64,000 bases of DNA from Dyella thiooxydans (GTDB taxonomy: Bacteria; Pseudomonadota; Gammaproteobacteria; Xanthomonadales; Rhodanobacteraceae). Positions 53,360 to 61,503 of the stretch are shown in pieces. Numbering within the stretch: the stretch's first letter is position 1; the number at the start of each line of letters is the position of its first letter. The translations under genes were made by a program, and so were the position numbers. The notes beneath the pieces were generated by a model that saw nothing but the letters and a program-made list of their open reading frames with translations, did no database searches and was not told the origin of the DNA. The stretch lies in assembly GCF_001641285.1 (NCBI RefSeq), contig NZ_CP014841.1, positions 186,001-250,000 of the forward strand. The letters run 5' to 3'.

Positions 53360-53388
53360 GTCATGGGGCGCCTCGGGCGCCCCATGAC
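53360..53388 (+). terminator. Hairpin after the fibre-subunit gene (attenuator or partial terminator)
   Basis: gtcatggggcgcc-tcg-ggcgccccatgac is a perfect 13-bp stem with a 3-base loop, 13 bases after the first gene, followed by only TTT. It could reduce read-through to downstream genes or protect the 3' end of the subunit message. Confidence 0.65.
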
Positions 53389-53484
53389 TTTGTGCCGGAT
53401 GCCGGGAGCCATTGACCTGGCGGATGGCCATCGCGTGCTGCCGCGCAGTGTGGCGGTGGCGCGGAAGCGACCGGAGACAAGGCC

Positions 53485-53889
53485 ATGCGATCAGTCAGTG
53501 CGCGATATGGGCTGGTTCTGCTTGGAGTGATGTTTGCGCCGTGGAGCGTCGCAGCAGAAACCCCGGCGGCATCCGTCACATTCTCTCAGCCGTCTGCTGT
53601 ATCCGTGCGCAGCGCGGTGGGGACCCCGTCCGGACGGGTCGAGGGTCTGGGGCCGCGGGTCGATGCTGCGACGCTGGGCCGTCTCAGCGGCGGCACCGAA
53701 GTCAGCCAGGAGATGACGCTCACCGGAACGGTGGGCAACAACCAGATCGATCACGCGGTGACCGGAAGCAACGTGATCAGCTCCGGATCGTTCGATGGAG
53801 CGACCGGCCTGCCGATGGTGATCCAGAACACCGGCAACGGCGTGCTGATCCAGAACGCCACGATCATCAGCGTGAAGCTGCAGCCATGA
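53485..53889 (+). CDS. Small secreted protein of the Fap-like locus
   Basis: A 134-residue secreted protein. Signal peptide (residues 1-24, VAAE). The mature part is polar and beta-rich, with Asn/Gly turns (TGTVGNNQIDHAVTGSNVI; MVIQNTGNGVLIQNATIISV), much like short amyloid or chaperone subunits. GGAG precedes the ATG by 8 bases, and the stop overlaps the peptidase ATG. The VIQNTGNG-type motif also occurs in the protein at 54587 (VIQNSLDNQNIQ), suggesting related structural proteins. Confidence 0.7.
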   Translation: MRSVSARYGLVLLGVMFAPWSVAAETPAASVTFSQPSAVSVRSAVGTPSGRVEGLGPRVDAATLGRLSGGTEVSQEMTLTGTVGNNQIDHAVTGSNVISSGSFDGATGLPMVIQNTGNGVLIQNATIISVKLQP

Positions 53890-54575
53890 AGCGATGGTCC
53901 GTGCAGCTGATGTGGCTGCTCGCCGGTATCCCGGTGGGAGCCGTGGCGCACTCGCCGGTGGAGCTGGCAGGTGTCTCCGGCGGCGTATACACCTTGCACG
54001 TGACGAGCCTGAAAGAGGCGCGCTTCCGCAACACGATCCGGCAGAAGTACGACTTCAGCTGCGGCTCTGCGGCGGTGGCCACCCTGCTCACCTACCAGTA
54101 CGACTATCCGGTGAGCGAGCAGACCGCCTTCGCCCAGATGTACGCGCACGGCGACCAGGCGAAGATCAATCGCGAAGGGTTTTCGCTGCTCGACATCAAG
54201 CGCTTTCTCGCCGCCCACGGGTTCGACGCCGACGGCTTCGAGGTACCGCTGGAGAAGCTCCGGCAGGAGCACCTGCCGGCGATCGTGTTGATCGACGAGC
54301 GCGGCTATCACCATTTCGTGGTGATCAAGGGCCTGCGGGACGGGCGGGTGCTGGTGGGCGACCCGGCCATGGGGACGCGCTCGATACCGCTGCGGCAGTT
54401 CGAGGCGGCGTGGAAGACACACCTCGTCTTCGTGATTCACAACCGGCGCGGGCTGGCCATCTTCAACAGTCCGAAGGACTGGCGCGTGGCTCCGCTGGCG
54501 CCGCTCGGGCTGGCCATCGACCGCCGCGGGCTCGAGGGCATCGTGATGCCGCGTCGCGGGCCGGGCGACATCTGA
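53886..54575 (+). CDS. C39-family cysteine peptidase, FapD-like
   Basis: A 229-residue exported peptidase. Signal peptide (residues 1-21), then a papain-like C39 domain with nucleophile C59 in RQKYDFSCGSAAVATLL, histidine in RGYHHFVVIKG (H143) and aspartate in VLVGDPAMG (D159). This is the stand-alone form, without an ABC transporter, seen as FapD in Pseudomonas functional-amyloid operons. The ATG overlaps the stop of the previous gene (ATGA). It is expected to process the secreted subunits or gate their export. Confidence 0.8.
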   Translation: MKRWSVQLMWLLAGIPVGAVAHSPVELAGVSGGVYTLHVTSLKEARFRNTIRQKYDFSCGSAAVATLLTYQYDYPVSEQTAFAQMYAHGDQAKINREGFSLLDIKRFLAAHGFDADGFEVPLEKLRQEHLPAIVLIDERGYHHFVVIKGLRDGRVLVGDPAMGTRSIPLRQFEAAWKTHLVFVIHNRRGLAIFNSPKDWRVAPLAPLGLAIDRRGLEGIVMPRRGPGDI

Positions 54576-54586
54576 AGGAGCCTGCG

Positions 54587-55132
54587 ATGAAACGAACCAT
54601 GACGTGCCTGTGCGGTTGCCTCTGTGTCCTGGGCGGCATCGCCTTCAGTGGCCTTGCCTCGGCGCAGGATGCTTCTGTTCCCGCCGCGGGAGCGGCACTG
54701 GGGACGTTCCATGCCTGGCGGCCCGTCAGCGACCAGCGTCTCGCGGGTGTGCGCGGCGGTTTCGACGACGGCCGCGGGCTGGTGGTCTCGTTCGGCCTCG
54801 ACCGGCTGGTGTATGTCGGCGGCAACCTGGTTTCCAGCAGCAGCGTGGAGATTCCCGATATCGCGCACATCACCCGGGAGCAGGCCGAGGCGCTAGCGGC
54901 CGCGACCGGCGCGGTGAACGTGATCCAGATCGGCCCTGGCAACACGGTCGACCCGATCGTGCTGCAGCAGGCCGCAGGTCTCGGTGCAACGGTGATCCAG
55001 AACAGCCTGGACAACCAGAACATCCAGAGCCTGACCCGCCTGGATGTGACGTTGAGCGGCCTGGGGCTGCTCAACGGCGTGGACCTGCAGGGTTCGCTGC
55101 AGGCTGCCATGTCCAGTCGCGCGGGCCCGTGA
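54587..55132 (+). CDS. Secreted protein of the Fap-like locus, unknown
   Basis: A 181-residue secreted protein. Signal peptide (residues 1-27, ASAQ). The mature domain begins DQRLAGVRGGFDDGRGLVVSFGLDRLVYVGGNLV, then IPDIAHIT, and ends with an Asn/Gln-rich segment (VIQIGPGNTVDP, VIQNSLDNQNIQSL). AAGGAG precedes the ATG. It lies between the peptidase and the outer-membrane barrel. The beta-turn-rich, Q/N-containing tail fits a minor fibre component (FapE-like) or a substrate chaperone; this is inference. Confidence 0.65.
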   Translation: MKRTMTCLCGCLCVLGGIAFSGLASAQDASVPAAGAALGTFHAWRPVSDQRLAGVRGGFDDGRGLVVSFGLDRLVYVGGNLVSSSSVEIPDIAHITREQAEALAAATGAVNVIQIGPGNTVDPIVLQQAAGLGATVIQNSLDNQNIQSLTRLDVTLSGLGLLNGVDLQGSLQAAMSSRAGP

Positions 55133-55194
55133 GGAAGCCGGGCGCGAGCGACTGCCTGAAACGACCTGCCTGCCACCGACTCCGGGGAAATCCG

Positions 55195-56559
55195 ATGAAG
55201 CAGAAAGCATGTCAAGCCGGGCGCATCGTGGCCTGTGCCGGAATGATCCTGCTCGGTGGCATGGTCCGTGCGCAGGACGCACCGGCGCCCTCGGATCCGG
55301 ATCCGTTGTCTGCCGTGATCCGGAAGAACCTGGCCGAGCAGGCCGCGCGACTCGATGCCATGCGCAGCGAGCTCGCCAGGCAGGACCAGCAGATTGCCCA
55401 GTTGAAGCGCGCGCTCGCCGCACAGGAAGCCGACTACCGGGCCTTGCGGCACGCCGTGGGCGCCGACGTGCTCGACCAGCAGCGGGCAGGCAACGTGGCC
55501 GCGGCCGGACGCATGGCCACCGCGCTGCCCATGCCGGATGATGCGGCCCCGGTCCTGCAGTCGCAGGAGCGGCCCGTCGGAAAAGCCCCCGAGCGTGACC
55601 AGCGGCCACCCGAAGTAGCTCCGATCTTCGATCAGCCAGGCGTCCTGACGGCACGCGGCAAGCTCGTGGTCGAGCCGTCGTACCAGTTCGCCTATTCGTC
55701 GAACGAGCGTGTCGCGCTGATCGGTTACACGGTGATTCCCGCCGTGCTGATCGGCCTGGTCGACGCGCGGCAGGTCAAGACCACCACCCAGACCGGAGCA
55801 CTGGCGTTCCGCTATGGCGTCAACAACCGCATGGAAGTAGAGCTGCGGGTCCCGTACGTGTACGGGCACACCGACACGATCAGCCGGGAGATCTTCACCG
55901 GCAGCGCCACCGACAAGGTGTTCACTTCCCACGGCCACGGGATCGGCGATATCGAGGCCACCGCGCGCTACCAGATGAACGATGGCGGCGCCGACCGGCC
56001 CTACTACATCGGCTGGCTGCGGGTGAAATCGCGCACCGGCAAGGATCCCTTCGAAGTCACCACGGACTGCGTGAGCCGCTGCGTGCAGAACACCACGGGC
56101 ACCGGGCTTCCGCTGGAGCTGCCGCGGGGCTCGGGGTTCTACTCGGTCCAGCCCGGCCTGACCTGGCTGTTCCCGTCCGACCCGGTGGTGTTCTTCGGCA
56201 ATGTCAGCTACCTGCACAACTTCCCGCGCAGCCATGTCACGCGCACCGTCCTGGCGGGCGGCAAGGAGCCGCTCGGCACGGTGAAGATCGGCGACATCGT
56301 CGATGCCAGCGTCGGCATGGGACTGGCCCTGAACGAAAAGGCTTCCTTCAGCATCGGCTACGACATGAGCCTGGTCGGGCTGACCCGGCAGAACGGCCAG
56401 AAAGTGGCGGGAACGGCGCGCAGCGTACTGGGCACCCTGCTGGTGGGTGGTTCCTACCGCTACGACAACAAGCGCACCCTGAACTTCACGCTCGGGGTCG
56501 GGGTGACCCGCGACACGCCGGACGCCACCGTCACGGTGCGCGTGCCGATGATGTACTGA
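55195..56559 (+). CDS. Outer-membrane barrel with N-terminal coiled coil, FapF-like
   Basis: A 454-residue exported protein. Signal peptide (1-27), a coiled coil at ~38-87 (KNLAEQAARLDAMRSELARQ), a Pro-rich linker and a beta-barrel from ~residue 145 to the end (VLTARGKLVVEPSYQFAYSS ... VRVPMMY). The coiled coil plus barrel copies the plan of FapF, the pore that exports amyloid subunits. The barrel is also close to general transporter-like (Phenol_MetA_deg-type) porins. It is the last gene of the secretion locus. Confidence 0.75.
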   Translation: MKQKACQAGRIVACAGMILLGGMVRAQDAPAPSDPDPLSAVIRKNLAEQAARLDAMRSELARQDQQIAQLKRALAAQEADYRALRHAVGADVLDQQRAGNVAAAGRMATALPMPDDAAPVLQSQERPVGKAPERDQRPPEVAPIFDQPGVLTARGKLVVEPSYQFAYSSNERVALIGYTVIPAVLIGLVDARQVKTTTQTGALAFRYGVNNRMEVELRVPYVYGHTDTISREIFTGSATDKVFTSHGHGIGDIEATARYQMNDGGADRPYYIGWLRVKSRTGKDPFEVTTDCVSRCVQNTTGTGLPLELPRGSGFYSVQPGLTWLFPSDPVVFFGNVSYLHNFPRSHVTRTVLAGGKEPLGTVKIGDIVDASVGMGLALNEKASFSIGYDMSLVGLTRQNGQKVAGTARSVLGTLLVGGSYRYDNKRTLNFTLGVGVTRDTPDATVTVRVPMMY

Positions 56560-56693
56560 GTTCCATCTGCGACAGTGAGGGGCGGCCTTGGCTGGCTTCG
56601 CTGCCGCGGTCCTCGTCTGTAAGATCGACGGCGGGCGGCTCTGGCATGGTGTCAGTGACCGCGCGGAAGGACGGTCTCCGCGAGGGAGGAACC

Positions 56694-57218
56694 ATGCAGG
56701 CGTGGCTGCTCGGTGGACTGGTGCAGGCCGTATCCGCTGGCGCACCGTCAGACGGCGATGCCTATGGCGACTGGGGCGTGAACCTCGCTGTGATCGTCGC
56801 CACCATCGTGGCGGTCGGCCTCTGCGTGACGCTGCATTACGAGGTGCTCTCCTGGCTGTCGCGCCGGCTGGGGGGCAAGGACCGGACCGGGCGGCATCAC
56901 CGCCGCCAGGTGCTCTACGGCATCTTCGGCGTGCTCAGCGTGCACGTCTGCGAAATCTGGATCTTCGGCCTGGCGTTCTATCTGCTGCAGTCGATCAGTC
57001 CTTCGTTCGGCCACGTCCACGGCATCGCGGCCGGTTCGCTGGTCGACCACGTGTACTTTTCGGCCGTGACGTTCACCACGGTGGGCTTCGGTGACGTGAT
57101 TCCCTTCGGGCCGGTGCGCTTCCTGGCGGGCACCGAGGCGCTCACCGGCTTCGTGCTGATCACCTGGTCGGCCTCGTTCACGTTCCTGGAGATGGGGCGC
57201 TTCTGGCGACGCGACTGA
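56694..57218 (+). CDS. Small two-helix potassium-channel-like protein
   Basis: A 174-residue membrane protein. Helices at ~25-55 and ~75-100, a pore helix and the filter TVGFGD at ~126-131, then helix ~145-165 make an Ion_trans_2-type pore. No RCK or other regulatory domain follows. The ATG at 56694 is preceded by GGGAGG. It ends one base before the TerC stop, and both stops lie within one palindrome. Selectivity is presumed from TVGFGD only. Confidence 0.82.
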   Translation: MQAWLLGGLVQAVSAGAPSDGDAYGDWGVNLAVIVATIVAVGLCVTLHYEVLSWLSRRLGGKDRTGRHHRRQVLYGIFGVLSVHVCEIWIFGLAFYLLQSISPSFGHVHGIAAGSLVDHVYFSAVTFTTVGFGDVIPFGPVRFLAGTEALTGFVLITWSASFTFLEMGRFWRRD

Positions 57219-57227
57219 GTCAGTCGC
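57211..57227. terminator. Palindrome holding both convergent stop codons
   Basis: gcgactga-g-tcagtcgc is a perfect 8-bp dyad. The channel gene stop (TGA 57216-57218) and the TerC stop (57220-57222) are its central bases. It may act as a compact two-way hairpin. Confidence 0.6.
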
Positions 57228-57900
57228 GCGCATCCCGCAGCTGGCGGCGCCGGACCAGCCAGCCGCCGCCGCAGACCGCCAGCACCAGCAGCGCGTCGAG
57301 CGCATAGGCGGCCCACGGGCGCGGGTCGAACCAGCGCGCGACCAGGTTGTCGTGGGCGATCATGCGTGCTGCGGTCCAGGCGATGGCGCCCGCGCCGACG
57401 TAGATGATCACCGGGAAGCGCGCGATCAGCTTCAGGATCAGCGTGCTTCCCCACACCACCAGCGGCACGCTGATCAGCAGTCCCAGGATCACCAGGCCCA
57501 TGTGGCCCTTCGACGCACCGGCGATCGCCAGCACGTTGTCCAGGCCCATCAGGGCGTCGGCCACCACGATGGTCTTGAGCGCCGACCAGAACGTGTCGCC
57601 GGGGCTGACGTCGGGGTCCTCCTCCTCGTGCCTGAGCAGCTTCCAGGCGATCGGCAGCAGCAGCAGGCCGCCGGCCAGCATCAGGCCGGGCAGCTTGAGC
57701 AGGTAGACCACGATCGCGGTCAGCAGCACGCGCACGCCGACGGCGCCGAAGGTGCCCCAGAACACCGCCTTCTTCTGCAGCCTGGGTGGCAGGTTGCGCG
57801 CGGCGAGGGCGATCACGATCGCGTTGTCGCCGGCCAGCACGAGATCGAGCAGGACGATCGCCGCCAGGCCGGAGAAGAATTCGGGGGAGAGGAAATCCAT
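57220..57900 (-). CDS. TerC-family integral membrane protein (probable Mn2+ exporter)
   Basis: A 226-residue protein with about seven hydrophobic helices. The two signature acidic motifs of TerC/Alx metal exporters are present: LDLVLAGDNAIVIALAARNL and DALMGLDNVLAIAG. Start at 57900 (MDFLSPEFF) is chosen because AGGA lies 9 bases upstream and the longer frame runs into the riboswitch. It belongs to the small YjbE-like group. Control by a yybP-ykoY riboswitch points to manganese homeostasis. Confidence 0.88.
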   Translation of the reverse strand: MDFLSPEFFSGLAAIVLLDLVLAGDNAIVIALAARNLPPRLQKKAVFWGTFGAVGVRVLLTAIVVYLLKLPGLMLAGGLLLLPIAWKLLRHEEEDPDVSPGDTFWSALKTIVVADALMGLDNVLAIAGASKGHMGLVILGLLISVPLVVWGSTLILKLIARFPVIIYVGAGAIAWTAARMIAHDNLVARWFDPRPWAAYALDALLVLAVCGGGWLVRRRQLRDARD

Positions 57901-57959
57901 GCGGTTCATTCCTGCGCGCGGGACGAATGCAGCAACCGCGGGCGCACGCCGCCCCGTGG

Positions 57960-58080
57960 TTACCGCAAAAGTCTCGTTCGCGACAAAGCCGCTGGGGTGA
58001 CCGGAGCGGTGCTCCGCTCGTGATGACGACCACCGCACGAACGTCCGAAGAATCGACGTCCGGAACTACTCCCTTTTGGG
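57960..58080 (-). ncRNA. yybP-ykoY manganese riboswitch
   Basis: On the minus strand the leader opens with aaaagggagtag and closes with cgagacttttgcgg, the two conserved strands of the yybP-ykoY aptamer (GGGGAGUAG ... GAGACCUUUGC). Between them lie hairpin arms including ggtcgtcatcacg, as expected. It ends about 60 bases before the terC start. Mn2+ binding would raise terC expression by freeing the ribosome site or by antitermination. Confidence 0.8.
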
Positions 58081-58300
58081 GTTAGTACCAGTGCATTGTC
58101 GAGCTCGCCGCGCATGCCGGTCAAGCCAAAGCCCTCGGGGTGGCGCCTTCATCCCGCTACAATAGGCAGGCTTTGTGTCGTGTCTGCCGCCGTTTCGGGC
58201 CATCGGCCAGCGATGCCCCGGGCAGTGTCCGGAAAACGGTGCGCGGGCGCGGAAACGACCTGTTCCCAGCGAGTGCTTGTCTCCAGGATTGCCGACCTCT

Positions 58301-60895
58301 ATGAACAACGCCTACCGAAAGTCCCTCCCCGGCACCTCGCTGGACTACTTCGATGCACGCGCCGCCGTGGAGGCGATCCAGCCGGGCGCCTACGACGCGT
58401 TGCCGTACACCTCGCGCGTGCTGGCCGAGAACTTGGTGCGCCGCTGTGATCCGGCCATCCTCGCCGACTCGCTGATGCAGCTGATCGAGCGCAAGCGCGA
58501 GCGCGACTTCCCGTGGTTCCCGGCGCGCGTGGTGTGCCACGACATCCTCGGCCAGACGGCGCTGGTGGACCTGGCTGGCCTGCGCGATGCGATCGCCGAT
58601 CGCGGCGGCGACCCGGCCAAGGTGAACCCGGTGGTGCCGGTGCAGCTGATCGTCGACCACTCGCTGGCGGTGGAGTGCGGCGGCTTCGATCCGGACGCCT
58701 TCGCGAAGAACCGCGCCATCGAGGATCGCCGCAACGAGGACCGCTTCCACTTCATCGAGTGGACCAAGCGGGCGTTCGAGAACGTCGACGTGATCCCGCC
58801 GGGCAACGGGATCATGCACCAGATCAACCTGGAGAAGATGTCGCCGGTGGTGCAGGTGCTCGATGGCGTGGCCTATCCCGATACCTGCGTCGGCACCGAC
58901 AGCCATACCCCGCACGTGGATGCGCTCGGCGTGATCGCCGTCGGCGTGGGCGGGCTGGAAGCCGAGAGCGTGATGCTCGGCCGTGCCTCGTGGATGCGCC
59001 TGCCCGACATCATCGGGGTGGAACTCACCGGGCGTCCGCAGCCGGGCATTACCGCCACCGACATCGTGCTGGCACTGACCGAGTTCCTGCGGGCTTCGAA
59101 GGTGGTGGGCGCGTGGCTGGAGTTCCGCGGCGAGGGTGCCGCGGCGCTCACGCTGGGCGATCGCGCCACCATCTCCAACATGGCCCCCGAATACGGGGCC
59201 ACGGCGGCGATGTTCTTCATCGACAGCCAGACCACCGACTATCTGCGCCTGACCGGCCGCAGCGACGAGCAGGTCAAGCTGGTGGAGACCTACGCCAGGA
59301 CGACCGGGCTGTGGGCCGACGCGCTGGCCGGCGCGCAGTACGAGCGCACGCTCACCTTCGATCTCTCCTCGGTCGTGCGCAACATGGCCGGCCCGTCCAA
59401 TCCGCACAAGCGGCTGCCGACGTCCGATCTCGCTGCGCGCGGTATCGCCGGCCATTGGGAGGAGCAGTCGGGGCAGATGCCGGACGGTGCGGTGATCATC
59501 GCCGCCATCACCAGCTGCACCAACACCAGCAACCCGCGCAACGTGATCGCGGCCGCGCTGCTGGCACGCAACGCCAACGCGCGCGGCCTCACCCGCAAGC
59601 CGTGGGTGAAGAGTTCGCTGGCGCCTGGCTCGAAGGCGGTGGAGCTGTACCTGAAGGAGGCGAACCTGCTGCCGGAACTGGAGCGGCTCGGCTTCGGCAT
59701 CGTCGCGTTCGCCTGCACCACCTGCAACGGCATGTCCGGCGCGCTCGATCCGAAGATCCAGCAGGAGATCATCGACCGCGACCTGTATGCCACCGCCGTG
59801 CTTTCGGGCAACCGCAACTTCGACGGTCGCATCCATCCGTACGCGAAGCAGGCCTTCCTGGCCTCGCCGCCGCTGGTGGTGGCCTACGCCATCGCCGGCA
59901 CCATCCGCTTCGACATCGAGAAGGACGTGCTCGGCGTCGATGCCAACGGTCAGCCGGTCACGCTCAAGGACATCTGGCCGAGCGACGAGGAGATCGACGC
60001 GATCGTGGCTTCCAGCGTGAAGCCCGAGCAGTTCCGCGCCGTCTACGAGCCGATGTTCGCGCGCACCGGCCCAATGGGCATCCGCGCCGCGCCGCTGTAC
60101 GACTGGCGTGCGCAGAGCACCTACATCCGTCGTCCGCCGTACTGGGAGGGCGCACTCGCGGGTGAGCGCACGCTCACCGGCATGCGCGCGCTGGCGGTGC
60201 TCGGTGACAACATCACCACCGACCACCTGTCGCCGTCCAACGCGATCCTGCCGACCAGCGCGGCGGGCGAGTACCTGGCGAAAATGGGTCTGCCGGAAGA
60301 GGACTTCAATTCGTATGCCACCCACCGCGGCGACCATCTCACCGCGCAGCGCGCCACCTTCGCCAACCCGACCCTGGTCAACGAGATGGCGGTGGTCGAT
60401 GGCGAGGTGAAGCGCGGTTCGCTGGCTCGCGTGGAGCCGGAAGGCCGGGTGATGCGCATGTGGGAGGCGATCGAGACCTACATGGAGCGCAAGCAGCCGC
60501 TGATCGTGATCGCCGGCGCCGACTATGGCCAGGGCTCCTCGCGCGACTGGGCCGCGAAGGGCGTGCGGCTGGCCGGCGTGGAGGCGATCGCGGCCGAGGG
60601 CTTCGAGCGCATCCATCGCACCAACCTGATCGGCATGGGCGTGCTGCCGCTGCAGTTCAAGCCCGGCACCAACCGCAAGACGCTGGGCATCGACGGCAGC
60701 GAGACCTTCGACGTGGTGGGAGCGCGCACGCCGGGGACGGACCTCACCCTGGTGATCCATCGCAGCACCGGCGAACGCATCGAGGTGCCGGTGACCTGCC
60801 GGCTGGATACCGCTGAGGAAGTGTCGATCTACGAGGCGGGCGGCGTGCTGCAGCGCTTCGCTCAGGATTTCCTTGAGGCGTCGCAGGCGGCATGA
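58301..60895 (+). CDS. acnD: 2-methylcitrate dehydratase, Fe/S-dependent (AcnD)
   Basis: An 864-residue aconitase-family enzyme that dehydrates 2-methylcitrate. Three iron-sulfur cysteines are seen in TSCTNTSNP and FACTTCNG; swivel-domain GADYGQGSSRDWAAKG is intact. AcnD works only with PrpF, whose gene is next but one. The ATG at 58301 (MNNAYRKSLPG) is taken; the longer frame to 58175 is not supported. It overlaps the thpR-like gene by 4 bases. Confidence 0.96.
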   Translation: MNNAYRKSLPGTSLDYFDARAAVEAIQPGAYDALPYTSRVLAENLVRRCDPAILADSLMQLIERKRERDFPWFPARVVCHDILGQTALVDLAGLRDAIADRGGDPAKVNPVVPVQLIVDHSLAVECGGFDPDAFAKNRAIEDRRNEDRFHFIEWTKRAFENVDVIPPGNGIMHQINLEKMSPVVQVLDGVAYPDTCVGTDSHTPHVDALGVIAVGVGGLEAESVMLGRASWMRLPDIIGVELTGRPQPGITATDIVLALTEFLRASKVVGAWLEFRGEGAAALTLGDRATISNMAPEYGATAAMFFIDSQTTDYLRLTGRSDEQVKLVETYARTTGLWADALAGAQYERTLTFDLSSVVRNMAGPSNPHKRLPTSDLAARGIAGHWEEQSGQMPDGAVIIAAITSCTNTSNPRNVIAAALLARNANARGLTRKPWVKSSLAPGSKAVELYLKEANLLPELERLGFGIVAFACTTCNGMSGALDPKIQQEIIDRDLYATAVLSGNRNFDGRIHPYAKQAFLASPPLVVAYAIAGTIRFDIEKDVLGVDANGQPVTLKDIWPSDEEIDAIVASSVKPEQFRAVYEPMFARTGPMGIRAAPLYDWRAQSTYIRRPPYWEGALAGERTLTGMRALAVLGDNITTDHLSPSNAILPTSAAGEYLAKMGLPEEDFNSYATHRGDHLTAQRATFANPTLVNEMAVVDGEVKRGSLARVEPEGRVMRMWEAIETYMERKQPLIVIAGADYGQGSSRDWAAKGVRLAGVEAIAAEGFERIHRTNLIGMGVLPLQFKPGTNRKTLGIDGSETFDVVGARTPGTDLTLVIHRSTGERIEVPVTCRLDTAEEVSIYEAGGVLQRFAQDFLEASQAA

Positions 60896-61476
60896 GTCGG
60901 ATCGCGGAGTGGCGCCTGTTCTTTGCGGCCATGCCGTCGCCGGCCCTGGTGGAGTACATCGGTGCTCTTCTGGAGCGGTACGGACTGGATAAACGCTTGG
61001 GAACCGCCATGTTCGCGCTGGCTAACCTGCATCAGTCGTTTTCCGAGCGCATTTTTTCACCGACCGCTTCAGACCGTGCGGCGTTGCTGCGGGTGGGTGC
61101 AGCCGTCTCCGCATCCTCTTGCACGCTCGATTTCAACCGCATCGAGGGATCGGCTGGTTTGCCGGGGCATATCCATTGGAGGATGAGCGCGTACGGGGTG
61201 CCGAGGGCGTTCACTGCCTTACTCAAGGAGGTGCAGCAGCGCCTCGCTGAAGCGGGATTCGGCCATATCGCCACGGGCGTCACGCCGCATATGACTCTGA
61301 GTTATAGCGCCCCCTCGCCGCTGAACAAGATCGTGCTTGATCCACCCCTCCGCTGGACCATCGACGAACTGTGTCTCGTCATGGGCGGCGGCCATCCTTA
61401 CCGTTACGAGATCATCGGTCGTTGGCCGTTGCTGCCAGAAATCGATCCCCCTGCCATGCAGCCCGCTTTGTTTTAA
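60892..61476 (+). CDS. 2'-5' RNA ligase-family (2H phosphoesterase-like) protein
   Basis: A 194-residue cytosolic protein of the LigT/ThpR fold: two HxS/T motifs, NLHQSF (residues ~46-51) and TPHMTLSY (~130-137), are at the usual spacing. The ends are poorly conserved, so RNA 2',3'-cyclic phosphodiesterase activity is likely but not proven. It starts inside the acnD stop (ATGA) and is followed by prpF after 27 bases, so it is translated within the methylcitrate operon though it has no known role there. Its GC content is somewhat lower than its neighbours. Confidence 0.82.
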   Translation: MSRIAEWRLFFAAMPSPALVEYIGALLERYGLDKRLGTAMFALANLHQSFSERIFSPTASDRAALLRVGAAVSASSCTLDFNRIEGSAGLPGHIHWRMSAYGVPRAFTALLKEVQQRLAEAGFGHIATGVTPHMTLSYSAPSPLNKIVLDPPLRWTIDELCLVMGGGHPYRYEIIGRWPLLPEIDPPAMQPALF

Positions 61477-61503
61477 GCGGCGCGGGCACTTCCGGAGATT
61501 CCC

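Noticed and set aside
57901-58038. N-terminal extension of the TerC protein
   Set aside because: The extra codons overlap the riboswitch, and the conserved protein begins at 57900.
58157-60760. An 867-codon minus-strand frame opposite acnD
   Set aside because: Its composition is typical of the antisense of a high-GC gene; acnD on the plus strand has every family motif.
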